This document shows positions 1 through 7,311 of a stretch of 9,629 bases of DNA, in pieces. The first letter of the stretch is position 1. Each line of letters opens with the position of its first letter. The position numbers and the translations under genes are program-made. The stretch is from an uncultured Ruminococcus sp. (GTDB lineage Bacteria > Bacillota > Clostridia > Oscillospirales > Ruminococcaceae), in NCBI GenBank assembly GCA_947174085.1, contig CAMWHN010000065.1, positions 1-9,629 of the forward strand, written 5' to 3'. The notes below the pieces were generated by a model that saw nothing but the letters and a program-made list of their open reading frames with translations, was not told where the DNA came from and searched no databases.

Positions 1-93
1 CCCCCCCCCCCCCCCCCCTTCTTAATGATCCGGCGCCCCCCGAGAGCTACACTCGCCTAGTCGGCGCCAGCGTCAGATGTGGATCAGAGACTA
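1..93. other. Non-genomic: poly-C run plus Illumina P5/Nextera adapter
   Basis: Positions 1-18 are all C. Positions 24-52 match the 29-base Illumina P5 sequence with four mismatches (30, 36, 39, 46). Positions 53-60 look like an 8-base i5 index, one mismatch from the index I remember as Nextera XT S513. Positions 61-93 match the Nextera read-1 adapter and mosaic end with mismatches at 64, 67, 82, 85 and at the last two bases. Mismatches are nearly all A to C or T to G. Poly-C followed by the adapter is the reverse complement of a read that ran through its insert and adapter and then gave poly-G dark cycles on two-colour chemistry. The block should be masked. Genomic sequence starts at about 92-94. 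Confidence 0.96.
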
Positions 94-497
94 CATTTAA
101 ATTTTCGACCATTCAGGAAAACGGCTGGCTGAAAACTGCAAAAAAATATATTGGGTTATTAAATAAAATTTCTATATTATGCATAATTGCAAGTATAATT
201 ATTTTTATTTTATTATTACTCTGTTGCATGAAACAAATAACTGAATTTTTATACTGGACTGGAATTGCAAGTTTTATTTCTGGATTATTATTATTATTGC
301 CCTGTATGTATCTAAAAGCAACAGATTATGTATCCGGCTTTGTTATCAAAGACCAGCAAATTTTTTCCGCAGTTGTCGGCTATCTGCATATTTTAACAAA
401 TCAAGCAATTTTATTATCCGCAATCACGTTATTAATTGGCTTATTATTTTTAGTTATTTTCGGATTTCTGCAAAAAAATAAAACCAGCAGTATATAA
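94..497 (+). CDS. Membrane protein of unknown function, 3' fragment (5' end lost at contig end)
   Basis: I do not recognise this family. The frame ending at the TAA at 495-497 stays open leftwards past the ATG at 228 as far as the adapter junction, giving about 133 codons. The ATG at 228 has no ribosome-binding site and directly follows a very hydrophobic stretch, so it is almost certainly an internal Met. The visible part begins with a polar, Lys-containing segment (bases 96-167). Three likely transmembrane segments follow: bases 168-227 (Ile/Leu-rich, ending Cys-Cys), 246-314 (with Trp, Gly and a closing Pro-Cys) and 405-470. The roughly 30-residue stretch between the last two is only moderately hydrophobic. 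The protein ends in a short polar tail (KNKTSSI). It converges on the acyl-CoA synthetase gene and shares a terminator with it, so it need not be related to lipid synthesis. The coding call is good; the function is unknown. Confidence 0.75.
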
Positions 498-513
498 TAT
501 ACCGCTGGTTTTT
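479..513. terminator. Bidirectional intrinsic terminator between convergent genes
   Basis: A long hairpin pairs 479-488 with 504-513 and 490-494 with 498-502, with a single A-C mismatch (489/503) and a 3-nt loop at 495-497. The central GC-rich arms are CCAGC and GCTGG. A T-run follows on the + strand (509-513), and a T-rich tract follows on the minus strand (complement of about 472-483). It overlaps the stop codon of the left gene (495-497) and lies just past the stop of the acyl-CoA synthetase (516-518), so it can end transcription from both sides. Confidence 0.85.
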
Positions 514-515
514 AA

Positions 516-2165
516 TTATTTTTTCCAGTCTTGTTCTCTGAGAATATTATAACAAATTTTTCCGCTAGTAGTTTTGGGCATTTCGTCAATAAAAGCAATC
601 ACTCTAGGATATTTATAACCGGCAAGGCGTTCTTTGGCGAATTGCTTTAATTCTGCTTTAAGTTCTTCAGATTTTTCATAGCCTTCACGCAATACAACTG
701 TTGCTTTCACAAGCTGTCCTCTTTCGCTATCTGGAATACCAGTAACAGCACATTCTAATACAGCTTCATGCTGAATTAATACACTTTCTATTTCAAATGG
801 TCCTATGCGATAGCCACTGGATTTAATCACATCATCTAAACGACCGATATAATAATAATAACCATCTTTATCATAATACGCTGTATCACCAGTATGAAAA
901 ATATCATTTTTCCAATAACGAGCATTGGCAAGTGCATTATTTTCATAGCCTTGACACAAGCCCTCTGGCATACGTTCCCGAGTATCAATAACAATTTCGC
1001 CTTGTTCTCCTGCTTTGACTGGATTTTGTTCATTATCGACAAGCATCACATGATATAACGGGTTTGGCTTACCCATAGAGCCACGTTTCGGGTGTGAACC
1101 TGCAAAATTACCAATAATAACTACAGTTTCACTTTGTCCGAAACCTTCCATAATTTCAAGCCCTGTTTTTTCATAAAATAATTTAATAATTTCTTCCTGT
1201 AAAGCTTCTCCCGCCGTGGAAGCATGTTCCACACTGGCAAAACTTTTTCTATCAATACCGCCTTTTGCTAATAATCTAAACAAAGTCGGAGGCGCACAGA
1301 AACTAGTTACCTGATATTTTTCAAGTACTTGCATCATTTTTTTACCGTCAAACCGTTCAAATTCATATACCATGACAGCACTTCCGCAAAGCCATTGTCC
1401 ATAGATTTTTCCCCAAGACGCTTTTGCCCAACCAGTATCTGCAACAGTTAAATGCAAACCATTATCTTTGACACATTGCCAATATTTTGCTGTGACAATA
1501 TGCGCCAACGAATAAGTATAATTATGCACAGCCATTTTTGGATTTCCCGTTGTACCAGAAGTAAAATACATAATCATAGGGTCAGTTGCCTTAGTTGGCA
1601 CACGTTCTAAAACAGGAGATGCATTTGCAATTTTATCATCTAAGCAAGTAAACCCGTTATATTCTTTACGAACATTATAAAGCAATACTTCTTGTTTGCT
1701 CAATTCAGAAGCTTTTTTGACACGTTCGCAAATAGCTTCATCTTCTGCACAAACAACAGCTTTAACACCTGCCATATCAATTCTATAGGCAATATCATGT
1801 ACTTGCAACATATGCGTTGCTGGAATTGACAAAGCTCCGATTTTATGTAATGCAATTATAATATACCAATATTCAAAATGCCGTTTGAGCATTAATAATA
1901 CTCTATCACCTTTTTGAATGCCTTGGTTTCTGAAATAATTTGCTGTCTGCGAAGATAATTTACTAATTTCTCCGAACGTCAATATTTTTTCATTTCCCTG
2001 TTCGTCACACCAAACCACAGCTTTTTTTTCAGGTTCTTGCCTTGCGATTTCGTCCACAACATCATAGGCGAAATTATAATTTTCATCATAATGCAGAGAA
2101 AAATTTTTAAAATTTCCCTGTTCATCAAATTCTGCTGTACTAAATTTCTGATACAAAGGCTTCAT
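516..2165 (-). CDS. Medium-chain-type acyl-CoA synthetase (AMP-forming, ANL superfamily)
   Basis: This 549-residue cytoplasmic ligase should activate a carboxylic acid with ATP through an acyl-adenylate and pass it to CoA. The adenylation motifs are present in order: P-loop YFTSGTTGNPK at 200-210, GFGQSE at 341-346, HTGD at 424-427, GRLDD at 441-445 with the hinge just after it, GYRIGPFEIE at 451-460, and PKTTSGK near the C-terminus with the presumed catalytic Lys536. The segment around 243-258 (DTGWAKASWGKIYGQW) resembles the MACS branch (medium-chain acyl-CoA synthetases) more than acetyl-CoA synthetase proper. Length is normal for MACS. The start at 2165 has a strong Shine-Dalgarno site (AAAGGAG, 2173-2179). 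It has its own promoter and sits beyond the fab operon terminator. Substrate cannot be read from the sequence; short branched or medium-chain acids are plausible. Confidence 0.9.
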   Translation of the reverse strand: MKPLYQKFSTAEFDEQGNFKNFSLHYDENYNFAYDVVDEIARQEPEKKAVVWCDEQGNEKILTFGEISKLSSQTANYFRNQGIQKGDRVLLMLKRHFEYWYIIIALHKIGALSIPATHMLQVHDIAYRIDMAGVKAVVCAEDEAICERVKKASELSKQEVLLYNVRKEYNGFTCLDDKIANASPVLERVPTKATDPMIMYFTSGTTGNPKMAVHNYTYSLAHIVTAKYWQCVKDNGLHLTVADTGWAKASWGKIYGQWLCGSAVMVYEFERFDGKKMMQVLEKYQVTSFCAPPTLFRLLAKGGIDRKSFASVEHASTAGEALQEEIIKLFYEKTGLEIMEGFGQSETVVIIGNFAGSHPKRGSMGKPNPLYHVMLVDNEQNPVKAGEQGEIVIDTRERMPEGLCQGYENNALANARYWKNDIFHTGDTAYYDKDGYYYYIGRLDDVIKSSGYRIGPFEIESVLIQHEAVLECAVTGIPDSERGQLVKATVVLREGYEKSEELKAELKQFAKERLAGYKYPRVIAFIDEMPKTTSGKICYNILREQDWKK

Positions 2166-2193
2166 AGCAATTCTCCTTTTAGATTAAATTTAA

Positions 2194-2223
2194 ATTAAAT
2201 AACTTAAAATAGACGTGTGTCAA
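2194..2223 (-). promoter_or_regulatory. Probable sigma-A promoter of the acyl-CoA synthetase gene
   Basis: On the minus strand a perfect -35 box TTGACA (2223-2218) is followed after 18 nt by TTTAAT (2199-2194), five of six matches to the -10 consensus. The start codon is at 2165, giving a short leader that holds the AAAGGAG site. The promoter lies between the fab operon terminator and the gene, which fits independent transcription. The local sequence is very AT-rich, so the exact -10 is less certain than the -35. Confidence 0.65.
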
Positions 2224-2236
2224 ATAATCATTTGGC

Positions 2237-2260
2237 AAAAAGCCCCCCGAAACTGGGGGG
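2237..2260 (-). terminator. Intrinsic terminator after accA (end of fab operon)
   Basis: A six-pair all-GC stem (2255-2260 with 2243-2248) encloses a 6-nt loop. On the minus strand it is followed by C and then five T (2241-2237). It starts 14 nt past the accA stop codon. It closes the FAS-II operon and separates it from the acyl-CoA synthetase gene. Confidence 0.88.
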
Positions 2261-2273
2261 ATAGTTTTAAATT

Positions 2274-3092
2274 TTATTTTTTACGGAAAAAACCTTTTTT
2301 TTCTTCCTCAAACACACCAAATTTGCGAAATCTTCTATAACGCTGTTCTAACAAATCTTCTTCTGAGAAATCTATTAATTCTTCGACAGCTTCTATTAAC
2401 TTATTTTTTAACATTTCACACATGTCAGAAAAATTCTCAAAATCTTCTTGAATTACAGCCTCTGCAACGCCTAAATTTTTCATATCCTGTGCCGTAATAT
2501 GCAAACATTCAGCGGCTTTTGCAACATTTTCGGGACTAGCTTCTTTCCAGAGAATACTTGCGCAACCCTCTGGCGAAATGACAGAATATACAGCATTTTC
2601 TAAAATAAATACTTTATTAGCACTAGCCAAAGCCAATGCGCCACCGCTGCCGCCTTCGCCAATTACAATAGAAATTACAGGTGTTTTTAATCCCATCATT
2701 TCCATAATGCTTTCTGCAATTGCCTGTCCTTGTCCACGTTCTTCAGCATCAGCACCGGCAAATGCACCCTGTGTGTCTACGAAACAAATCACAGGTCTAT
2801 GAAATTTTTCAGCCTGTTTCATTAAGCGCAATGCCTTGCGATAGCCATCAGGCTTAGGACAACCGAAATTTCTTGCCATACGGTCTTGTAAATCTGGTTT
2901 GCCTTTTTCTGTCGCAATAAACGTTACTGGATATTTTCCAAGAAATCCGACACCTGCAACAATTGCCAAATCATCACTGAATCTTCTATCACCATGTAAT
3001 TCCAACGGCGAATCAAAAATTTCTTGTATATATGCATTGCTGGTAGGTCTGTCACTTTTTCTAGTCGCTTTCAACTTTTCATAAGGGTTCAT
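2274..3092 (-). CDS. accA: Acetyl-CoA carboxylase carboxyltransferase, alpha subunit
   Basis: AccA pairs with AccD to move the carboxyl group from carboxybiotin on BCCP to acetyl-CoA, giving malonyl-CoA, the committed step of fatty acid synthesis. The 272-residue protein carries the family signatures: ELHGDR at 31-36, NFGCPKPDGYRKALRLMKQAEKF at 75-97, VDTQGAFAG at 105-113, AEERGQGQAIA at 116-126, the oxyanion-type glycine-rich GEGGSGGALAL at 145-155, and SPEGCASILWK at 173-183. In the DTPGAYPG-type segment both usual prolines are replaced (Q, A), a variation I associate with Clostridia. Length suits the shorter Firmicute form. The start lies 2 nt past the accD stop, and its ribosome-binding site lies inside the end of accD, so the two subunits are probably translationally coupled. 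It is the last gene before the terminator. Confidence 0.96.
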   Translation of the reverse strand: MNPYEKLKATRKSDRPTSNAYIQEIFDSPLELHGDRRFSDDLAIVAGVGFLGKYPVTFIATEKGKPDLQDRMARNFGCPKPDGYRKALRLMKQAEKFHRPVICFVDTQGAFAGADAEERGQGQAIAESIMEMMGLKTPVISIVIGEGGSGGALALASANKVFILENAVYSVISPEGCASILWKEASPENVAKAAECLHITAQDMKNLGVAEAVIQEDFENFSDMCEMLKNKLIEAVEELIDFSEEDLLEQRYRRFRKFGVFEEEKKGFFRKK

Positions 3093-3094
3093 AA

Positions 3095-3937
3095 TTACAC
3101 ACTCCTTTTGTGAAGTATCAGCAATTCTGATAATACGTTTGATAACTCCGGACGTGGAATAATCGCATCAATAAAACCATGTTCCAACATAAATTCAGCT
3201 TTCTGGAAATTATCCGGCAATTGACTTTTCGTTGCCTGTTCTACCACTCTACGCCCCGCAAAGCCAACTAGAGCTTTAGGCTCTGCTAGAATAATATCAC
3301 CCTGCATTGCAAAACTTGCTGTGACACCGCCTGTTGTCGGGTCTGTTAAGACAGTAATATATAATAATCCTGCATTACTATGATTTTTGACAGCTCCGCT
3401 GACTTTTGCCATTTGCATGAGAGAAATAACGCCCTCTTGCATTCTAGCACCACCAGAAGCCGTAAAGCCAATTACAGGTAATTTATATTCAATTGCATAT
3501 TCAAATAATCTAGTAATTTTTTCACCTACGACACTGCCCATACTTGCCATCATAAATTTAGAATCCATGACAAATATTGCACAAGGATTTTCGCCAATAC
3601 TAGCCGTACCACAAACAACAGCGTCTTCTTCTCCGGTATCACTAGTTGCTTTTTTTAATTTATCTTGATAACTAGGAAATTCCAAAAAATTTTTACTTGT
3701 TAAGCCTTTGTATAATTCTTTAAAACTATTTTTATCTGTTAATAAATTAATTCTATCTCTTGCGCCCATGCGGTAATAATTTCCACATTCAGGGCAGATA
3801 TAAAAATTTTCAATTAAATCATAGGCTTTTGCTTCATAGCCACATTTTTTGCAAGTAATTTTCACAGAAGCATCTATTTTCTGATATGTGTTTTTCAGAC
3901 TATCCATTTTGCTTTTGAATTTATCTAATACACCCAT
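3095..3937 (-). CDS. accD: Acetyl-CoA carboxylase carboxyltransferase, beta subunit
   Basis: AccD is the zinc-containing partner of AccA in the cytoplasmic carboxyltransferase complex. The 280-residue protein begins with a basic stretch and a four-cysteine zinc ribbon (C29, C32, C48, C51). The crotonase-fold carboxyltransferase domain follows, with GFTASGGARMQEG at 157-169, DPTTGGVTASFA at 199-210 and GFAGRRVVE at 225-233, all typical of AccD. Length is normal. The start at 3937 is supported by a G-rich Shine-Dalgarno site (AGGGGGTG, 3943-3950) in the 15-nt gap after fabZ. In the classical streptococcal and clostridial order accC would sit between fabZ and accD. It is absent here, and this gap is too small to hold even a remnant. 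Confidence 0.96.
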   Translation of the reverse strand: MGVLDKFKSKMDSLKNTYQKIDASVKITCKKCGYEAKAYDLIENFYICPECGNYYRMGARDRINLLTDKNSFKELYKGLTSKNFLEFPSYQDKLKKATSDTGEEDAVVCGTASIGENPCAIFVMDSKFMMASMGSVVGEKITRLFEYAIEYKLPVIGFTASGGARMQEGVISLMQMAKVSGAVKNHSNAGLLYITVLTDPTTGGVTASFAMQGDIILAEPKALVGFAGRRVVEQATKSQLPDNFQKAEFMLEHGFIDAIIPRPELSNVLSELLILHKRSV

Positions 3938-3952
3938 GTTTGCACCCCCTGC

Positions 3953-4366
3953 TTATGCGTCAACCAGTGCAAAGGCAAATTCTGCTGTTACACAGACTTT
4001 TCCATTGACAGAGCCTTTGCCCTTACAGAAATAAAATGCGCCTTTTTTATTAATAATTTCACATTCTGTTTCAAAAATATCATTCGGCTTAACTGGATTC
4101 CGGAATTTTACATTATCTAATTTTGAAAAATAAGGCGTTTTATTCTCAGATTCTCCGGCTAGCAATACACAAGCCGACTGTGCTAAAATTTCACACAGAA
4201 TCACTCCGGGAACAACAGGATTATCTGGAAAATGTCCTTTTAGAAACCATTCGTCACCAGTAATGCGCAATTTTCCAAAAGCTTTACCATTTTCAGCAAC
4301 AGCTTCATCTAGTAATAGCATATTATCTCTATGCGGAATAATTTGCATAATTTCTTGTTTTGTCAT
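3953..4366 (-). CDS. fabZ: 3-hydroxyacyl-ACP dehydratase
   Basis: FabZ removes water from 3-hydroxyacyl-ACP to give trans-2-enoyl-ACP. The 137-residue hot-dog-fold protein has the N-terminal IIPHRDNMLLLD motif (9-20) and the active-site helix FLKGHFPDNPVVPGVILCE (41-59), with catalytic His45 and Glu59. The Glu, rather than the Asp of FabA, marks it as FabZ. The frame extends upstream to an ATG at 4417, but that start would run into fabF and add 17 unrelated residues. The ATG at 4366 has a ribosome-binding site (AGGTGA, 4372-4377) and gives the standard length. It sits 10 nt after fabF, where accB usually lies in related clusters. No fabA, fabM or desaturase gene is visible, so the route to unsaturated fatty acids is not shown here. 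Confidence 0.95.
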   Translation of the reverse strand: MTKQEIMQIIPHRDNMLLLDEAVAENGKAFGKLRITGDEWFLKGHFPDNPVVPGVILCEILAQSACVLLAGESENKTPYFSKLDNVKFRNPVKPNDIFETECEIINKKGAFYFCKGKGSVNGKVCVTAEFAFALVDA

Positions 4367-4371
4367 GCAAT

Positions 4372-4379
4372 TCACCTCA
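4372..4379 (-). promoter_or_regulatory. Ribosome-binding site of fabZ, overlapping the fabF stop codon
   Basis: The minus strand reads TGAGGTGA, then 5 nt, then the ATG at 4366. The first three bases are the fabF stop codon (4379-4377), and the AGGTGA core begins on the last base of that stop. This decides the fabZ start in favour of 4366 over the upstream ATG at 4417, and suggests termination-reinitiation coupling between fabF and fabZ. Confidence 0.75.
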
Positions 4380-5630
4380 GATTTTTCTAAATGCAACAAC
4401 AGCATTATGACCGCCAAAGCCTAAATTAGATGACAAAGCCAATTCAATTGGCGTAGTTACAGCTCGATTTGGTGTATAATTCAAATCACATGCTTCGTCA
4501 GGTGTTTCATAATGAATCGTTGGCGGAACAGTATTATTTACCAAAGCTAATATACTTGCAATTGCTTCTACTGTGCCAGTTGCGCCCAACATATGCCCTG
4601 TCATAGATTTTGTCGAACTAATATGCAATTTCTTTGCGCCATCTTCGCCAAATACTTTTTTCAAAGCCTTTGTTTCAGTTTCGTCATTTAATTTTGTACT
4701 TGTGCCGTGTGCATTAACATATACTCTTGACAAGTCTATATTTTGCATATCTTCCGGCATCGCCTGTTGAAATGCCTTTGCGACATAAATTGCATTTGGG
4801 TCAGGAGCTGTTACATGATGGGCATCACAAGTTGTACCATAGCCACAAATTTCTGCAATAATATTTGCGCCTCTTTGTTTTGCGTGTTCATATTCTTCAA
4901 GAATCATAACGCCTGCGCCCTCTGCCATAATAAAGCCATTTCTATTTTTATCAAACGGTCTGCAAGCTTTTTCAGGGTCTCCTGTATCAGATAAAGCCTG
5001 ACAATTGCCAAACCCTGCAACAGTCAAAGCATTAATAGCTGATTCAGAACCACCACAAATCATAGCATCTGCATAGCCATGTAAAATTACACGATAGCCT
5101 TCGCCAATTGCCGTTGCACCTGTTGCACACGCTGTAGAAACTGCCGTACAAGAGCCATTGGCATGAAATTCAATTGCAATATTTCCGGCTGCGATATTAT
5201 AAATCATCTTAGGCACAAAATAAGGTGATACTTTTCTAGCACCTTTTTCCAGTAAATTTTTATGGTCAGCACAGAGCGTTTCTACACCGCCAATACCAGA
5301 GCCAAAACATACGCCCAAACGTTCAGAATCAATATTCATATTCTCATTTTCTGGATTTGCAATTAATCCACTTTGCGCCATTGCTTCACGGGCGGCAATG
5401 ATTGCATATTGTGTAAAAACGTCTGTTCTACGAACAAACGGCTTACCCAAAATAGATGCTGTATCAAGATTTTTAATTTCACCAGCAACTTTATATTTAG
5501 AATCTGTAATATCAAATTTTGTAATGAAACCAATACCATTTTTTCCTTCAAATAATGCTTTCTGAAATTCAGAGATATTATTACCAATCGGAGTAACAGC
5601 ACCCATGCCTGTAATAACAACTTTTTTCAT
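4377..5630 (-). CDS. fabF: 3-oxoacyl-ACP synthase II (elongating condensing enzyme)
   Basis: FabF condenses acyl-ACP with malonyl-ACP in each elongation round. The 417-residue protein has the full thiolase-fold signature: the N-terminal VVITGMGAVTPIGN, nucleophile Cys168 in STACAT, His308 in NAHGTSTKLND, His346 in KSMTGHMLGATG, and the glycine-rich SNLGFGGHNA near the C-terminus (401-410). Together these give the Cys-His-His triad of KAS I/II enzymes. FabF rather than FabB is inferred from Firmicute context and operon position. A strong AAGGAGG site precedes the start at 5630 in the 18-nt gap after fabG. It is the only elongating condensing enzyme in the window, so it may carry all elongation from this locus. 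Confidence 0.96.
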   Translation of the reverse strand: MKKVVITGMGAVTPIGNNISEFQKALFEGKNGIGFITKFDITDSKYKVAGEIKNLDTASILGKPFVRRTDVFTQYAIIAAREAMAQSGLIANPENENMNIDSERLGVCFGSGIGGVETLCADHKNLLEKGARKVSPYFVPKMIYNIAAGNIAIEFHANGSCTAVSTACATGATAIGEGYRVILHGYADAMICGGSESAINALTVAGFGNCQALSDTGDPEKACRPFDKNRNGFIMAEGAGVMILEEYEHAKQRGANIIAEICGYGTTCDAHHVTAPDPNAIYVAKAFQQAMPEDMQNIDLSRVYVNAHGTSTKLNDETETKALKKVFGEDGAKKLHISSTKSMTGHMLGATGTVEAIASILALVNNTVPPTIHYETPDEACDLNYTPNRAVTTPIELALSSNLGFGGHNAVVAFRKI

Positions 5631-5648
5631 GAAAAAATTCCTCCTTGC

Positions 5649-6383
5649 TTACATCGCCATACCGCCGTCTATGCGAATGACTTCACCTGTAATATAATCC
5701 GACTGCGGAGAAGCTAAAAATAATGCCAATCCGGCAACTTCTTCCGGCTTGCCAAATCTTCCTGCCGGAATTGATTTGATTAATTCTGCATTATCTTGAA
5801 AACTGGTTGTCATACTTGTTGCAATAAATCCGGGAGCAATAGCATTACAACAAATGCCACGTCCAGCGAGTTCTTTCGCAGTAGATTTTGTCAAGCCAAT
5901 AATGCCTGCTTTAGATGCAGAATAATTAGCTTGTCCTGCATTGCCAAATAAACCAGATACAGAACTAATATTAATAATTTTACCGGATTTTTGTTTTATC
6001 ATAGGACGATAGAAATTTTTAATCATATAAAATGCACCTTTTAAGTTTACATCTATGACTGCATCAAAATCTGTTTCGCTCATGCGTAAAATTAAATTAT
6101 CTCTTGTAATACCGGCATTATTCACTAAAATATCAACACGTCCAAAATTTTTTAAAATCTGCTTGCAAGTGTCTGCAACTTGTGTACTATCTGCAACATT
6201 GCAGGAATATAATTGCACTTCTGTTCCAAATTTTTCAAGCTCCTGCTGTGCCGTTTGCATTTTTTCAGCAGAATTTATATCTATTATTGCAATTTTTGCG
6301 CCATTTTCTGCAAATTTTTTACATATTTCAAAGCCTATGCCCTGTGAACCCCCAGTTACAACAGCAATCTTATCTTTTAGCAT
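5649..6383 (-). CDS. fabG: 3-oxoacyl-ACP reductase (NADPH-dependent)
   Basis: FabG reduces 3-oxoacyl-ACP to 3-hydroxyacyl-ACP. This is a 244-residue classical short-chain dehydrogenase. The cofactor loop TGGSQGIG is at 10-17 and NNAG at 88-91. The catalytic tetrad is Asn113, Ser141, Tyr154 and Lys158, with the expected YxxxK and 13-residue Ser-Tyr spacing. The NNAGITRDNLILRM stretch (88-101) and the C-terminal ITGEVIRIDGGMAM are characteristic of FabG within this large family, and the operon setting removes most doubt about substrate. An AAAGGA site lies in the 19-nt gap after fabD. Length is exactly typical. Confidence 0.96.
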   Translation of the reverse strand: MLKDKIAVVTGGSQGIGFEICKKFAENGAKIAIIDINSAEKMQTAQQELEKFGTEVQLYSCNVADSTQVADTCKQILKNFGRVDILVNNAGITRDNLILRMSETDFDAVIDVNLKGAFYMIKNFYRPMIKQKSGKIINISSVSGLFGNAGQANYSASKAGIIGLTKSTAKELAGRGICCNAIAPGFIATSMTTSFQDNAELIKSIPAGRFGKPEEVAGLALFLASPQSDYITGEVIRIDGGMAM

Positions 6384-6402
6384 GTGTTTTCGTCCTTTCT
6401 AA

Positions 6403-7311
6403 TTATAAAATCTCTAATACTTTATGCAGTGTTTCCATATTTTCTACTTGATAAACTTTTGCCTCTGGTAAAATCTGCATAATTAATTTCTGTAACGTAT
6501 TGCCAACACCTGTTTCTATAAACGTATCAAAGCCATCTTCTGCCATATTTTTAATTAATCTAGTCCATTGTACTGGGTGATTGACTTGCTCCAGCATTAA
6601 TTTTCTAGTATCATTTTCATAAGGCTTTGCTGTAAAATTCGCATACACAGGAATTTCAGGCAATTTAATTTCAAAATCTTCAAGAGCCTTTGCAAATGGC
6701 TCAACTGCCGGTGTCATATACGGCGAATGAAATGCACCACTCACTTTGAGCATTAATCCTCTGCCTTTTGCCTGTTTGACATCAGCACTGAATGCCGTTA
6801 ATTGTTCTTTATCACCAGAAAATACTAATTGCATAGGCGAATTATAATTTACTGGAAAAATTTTATCATAAGGCTTTGCTAATTCTTCCGCTTGTTCACT
6901 TGGGATTCTCACAACAGCCATCATAGAAGCATTGACAGATTCAGAAGCGTTTGCCATAGCTTGTCCTCTTACACATGCAATTTTAAAACCATCTTCCAGA
7001 GAATACGCTTTCGCTAAGGCAAGAGCCGGAATTTCACCCAATGAAAAGCCGGCAAGTCCATCTGGTTTAACACCATTTTCGATTAATGCCAATGCAGGAG
7101 CTAAATCTGCTAAATATAAACAAGGCTGTGTATTTTGTGTTTGTTTCAAAGCCTCACCATCACCAGTAAAACTTTGTTCAATTGTTCCGGAACGAATTGC
7201 TTCACAAGCATGATATAAATTTTTCACAGATGGGATATTTTCATAAAAATCTTGTCCCATACCGACATGCTGTGCGCCCTGTCCAGAAAATACAAATGCT
7301 ATTTTACCCAT
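6403..7311 (-). CDS. fabD: Malonyl-CoA:ACP transacylase
   Basis: FabD transfers malonyl from CoA to the ACP phosphopantetheine, supplying the extender for FabH and FabF. Using the start at 7311 the protein has 302 residues. It opens with IAFVFSGQGAQHVGMG (4-19), has the nucleophile Ser90 in GFSLGE, the carboxylate-binding Arg115 in CVRGQAM, and the catalytic His195 in SGAFHSPYM. The residue before the nucleophile is Phe, where the textbook motif is GHSLGE. An ATG at 7332 would add seven residues (MPERSCI), but the AAAGGAG site at 7319-7325 is placed for the ATG at 7311, which also gives the usual N-terminus. The gene begins 13 nt inside fabK. Confidence 0.95.
   Translation of the reverse strand: MGKIAFVFSGQGAQHVGMGQDFYENIPSVKNLYHACEAIRSGTIEQSFTGDGEALKQTQNTQPCLYLADLAPALALIENGVKPDGLAGFSLGEIPALALAKAYSLEDGFKIACVRGQAMANASESVNASMMAVVRIPSEQAEELAKPYDKIFPVNYNSPMQLVFSGDKEQLTAFSADVKQAKGRGLMLKVSGAFHSPYMTPAVEPFAKALEDFEIKLPEIPVYANFTAKPYENDTRKLMLEQVNHPVQWTRLIKNMAEDGFDTFIETGVGNTLQKLIMQILPEAKVYQVENMETLHKVLEIL

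Noticed and set aside
20..93. GC-rich block at the left end that could be taken for a hairpin, integration site or foreign DNA
   Set aside because: It aligns base by base with the Illumina/Nextera adapter apart from about ten mismatches.
836..1042. 68-codon minus-strand open frame, with several other 60-115 codon frames opposite or inside the fab genes
   Set aside because: All lie within clearly coding genes in other frames, lack suitable ribosome-binding sites and family motifs, and are shadows of the AT-rich coding sequence.
2164..2235. AT-rich runs of ATTTAA/TTTAAAT as a repeat or binding site
   Set aside because: Low-complexity AT sequence around the acyl-CoA synthetase promoter; no regular period or convincing symmetric site.
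4367..4417. Longer fabZ reading from an ATG at 4417 (154 residues)
   Set aside because: The extra 17 residues overlap the end of fabF, do not resemble FabZ, and the ribosome-binding site at 4372-4377 points to 4366.
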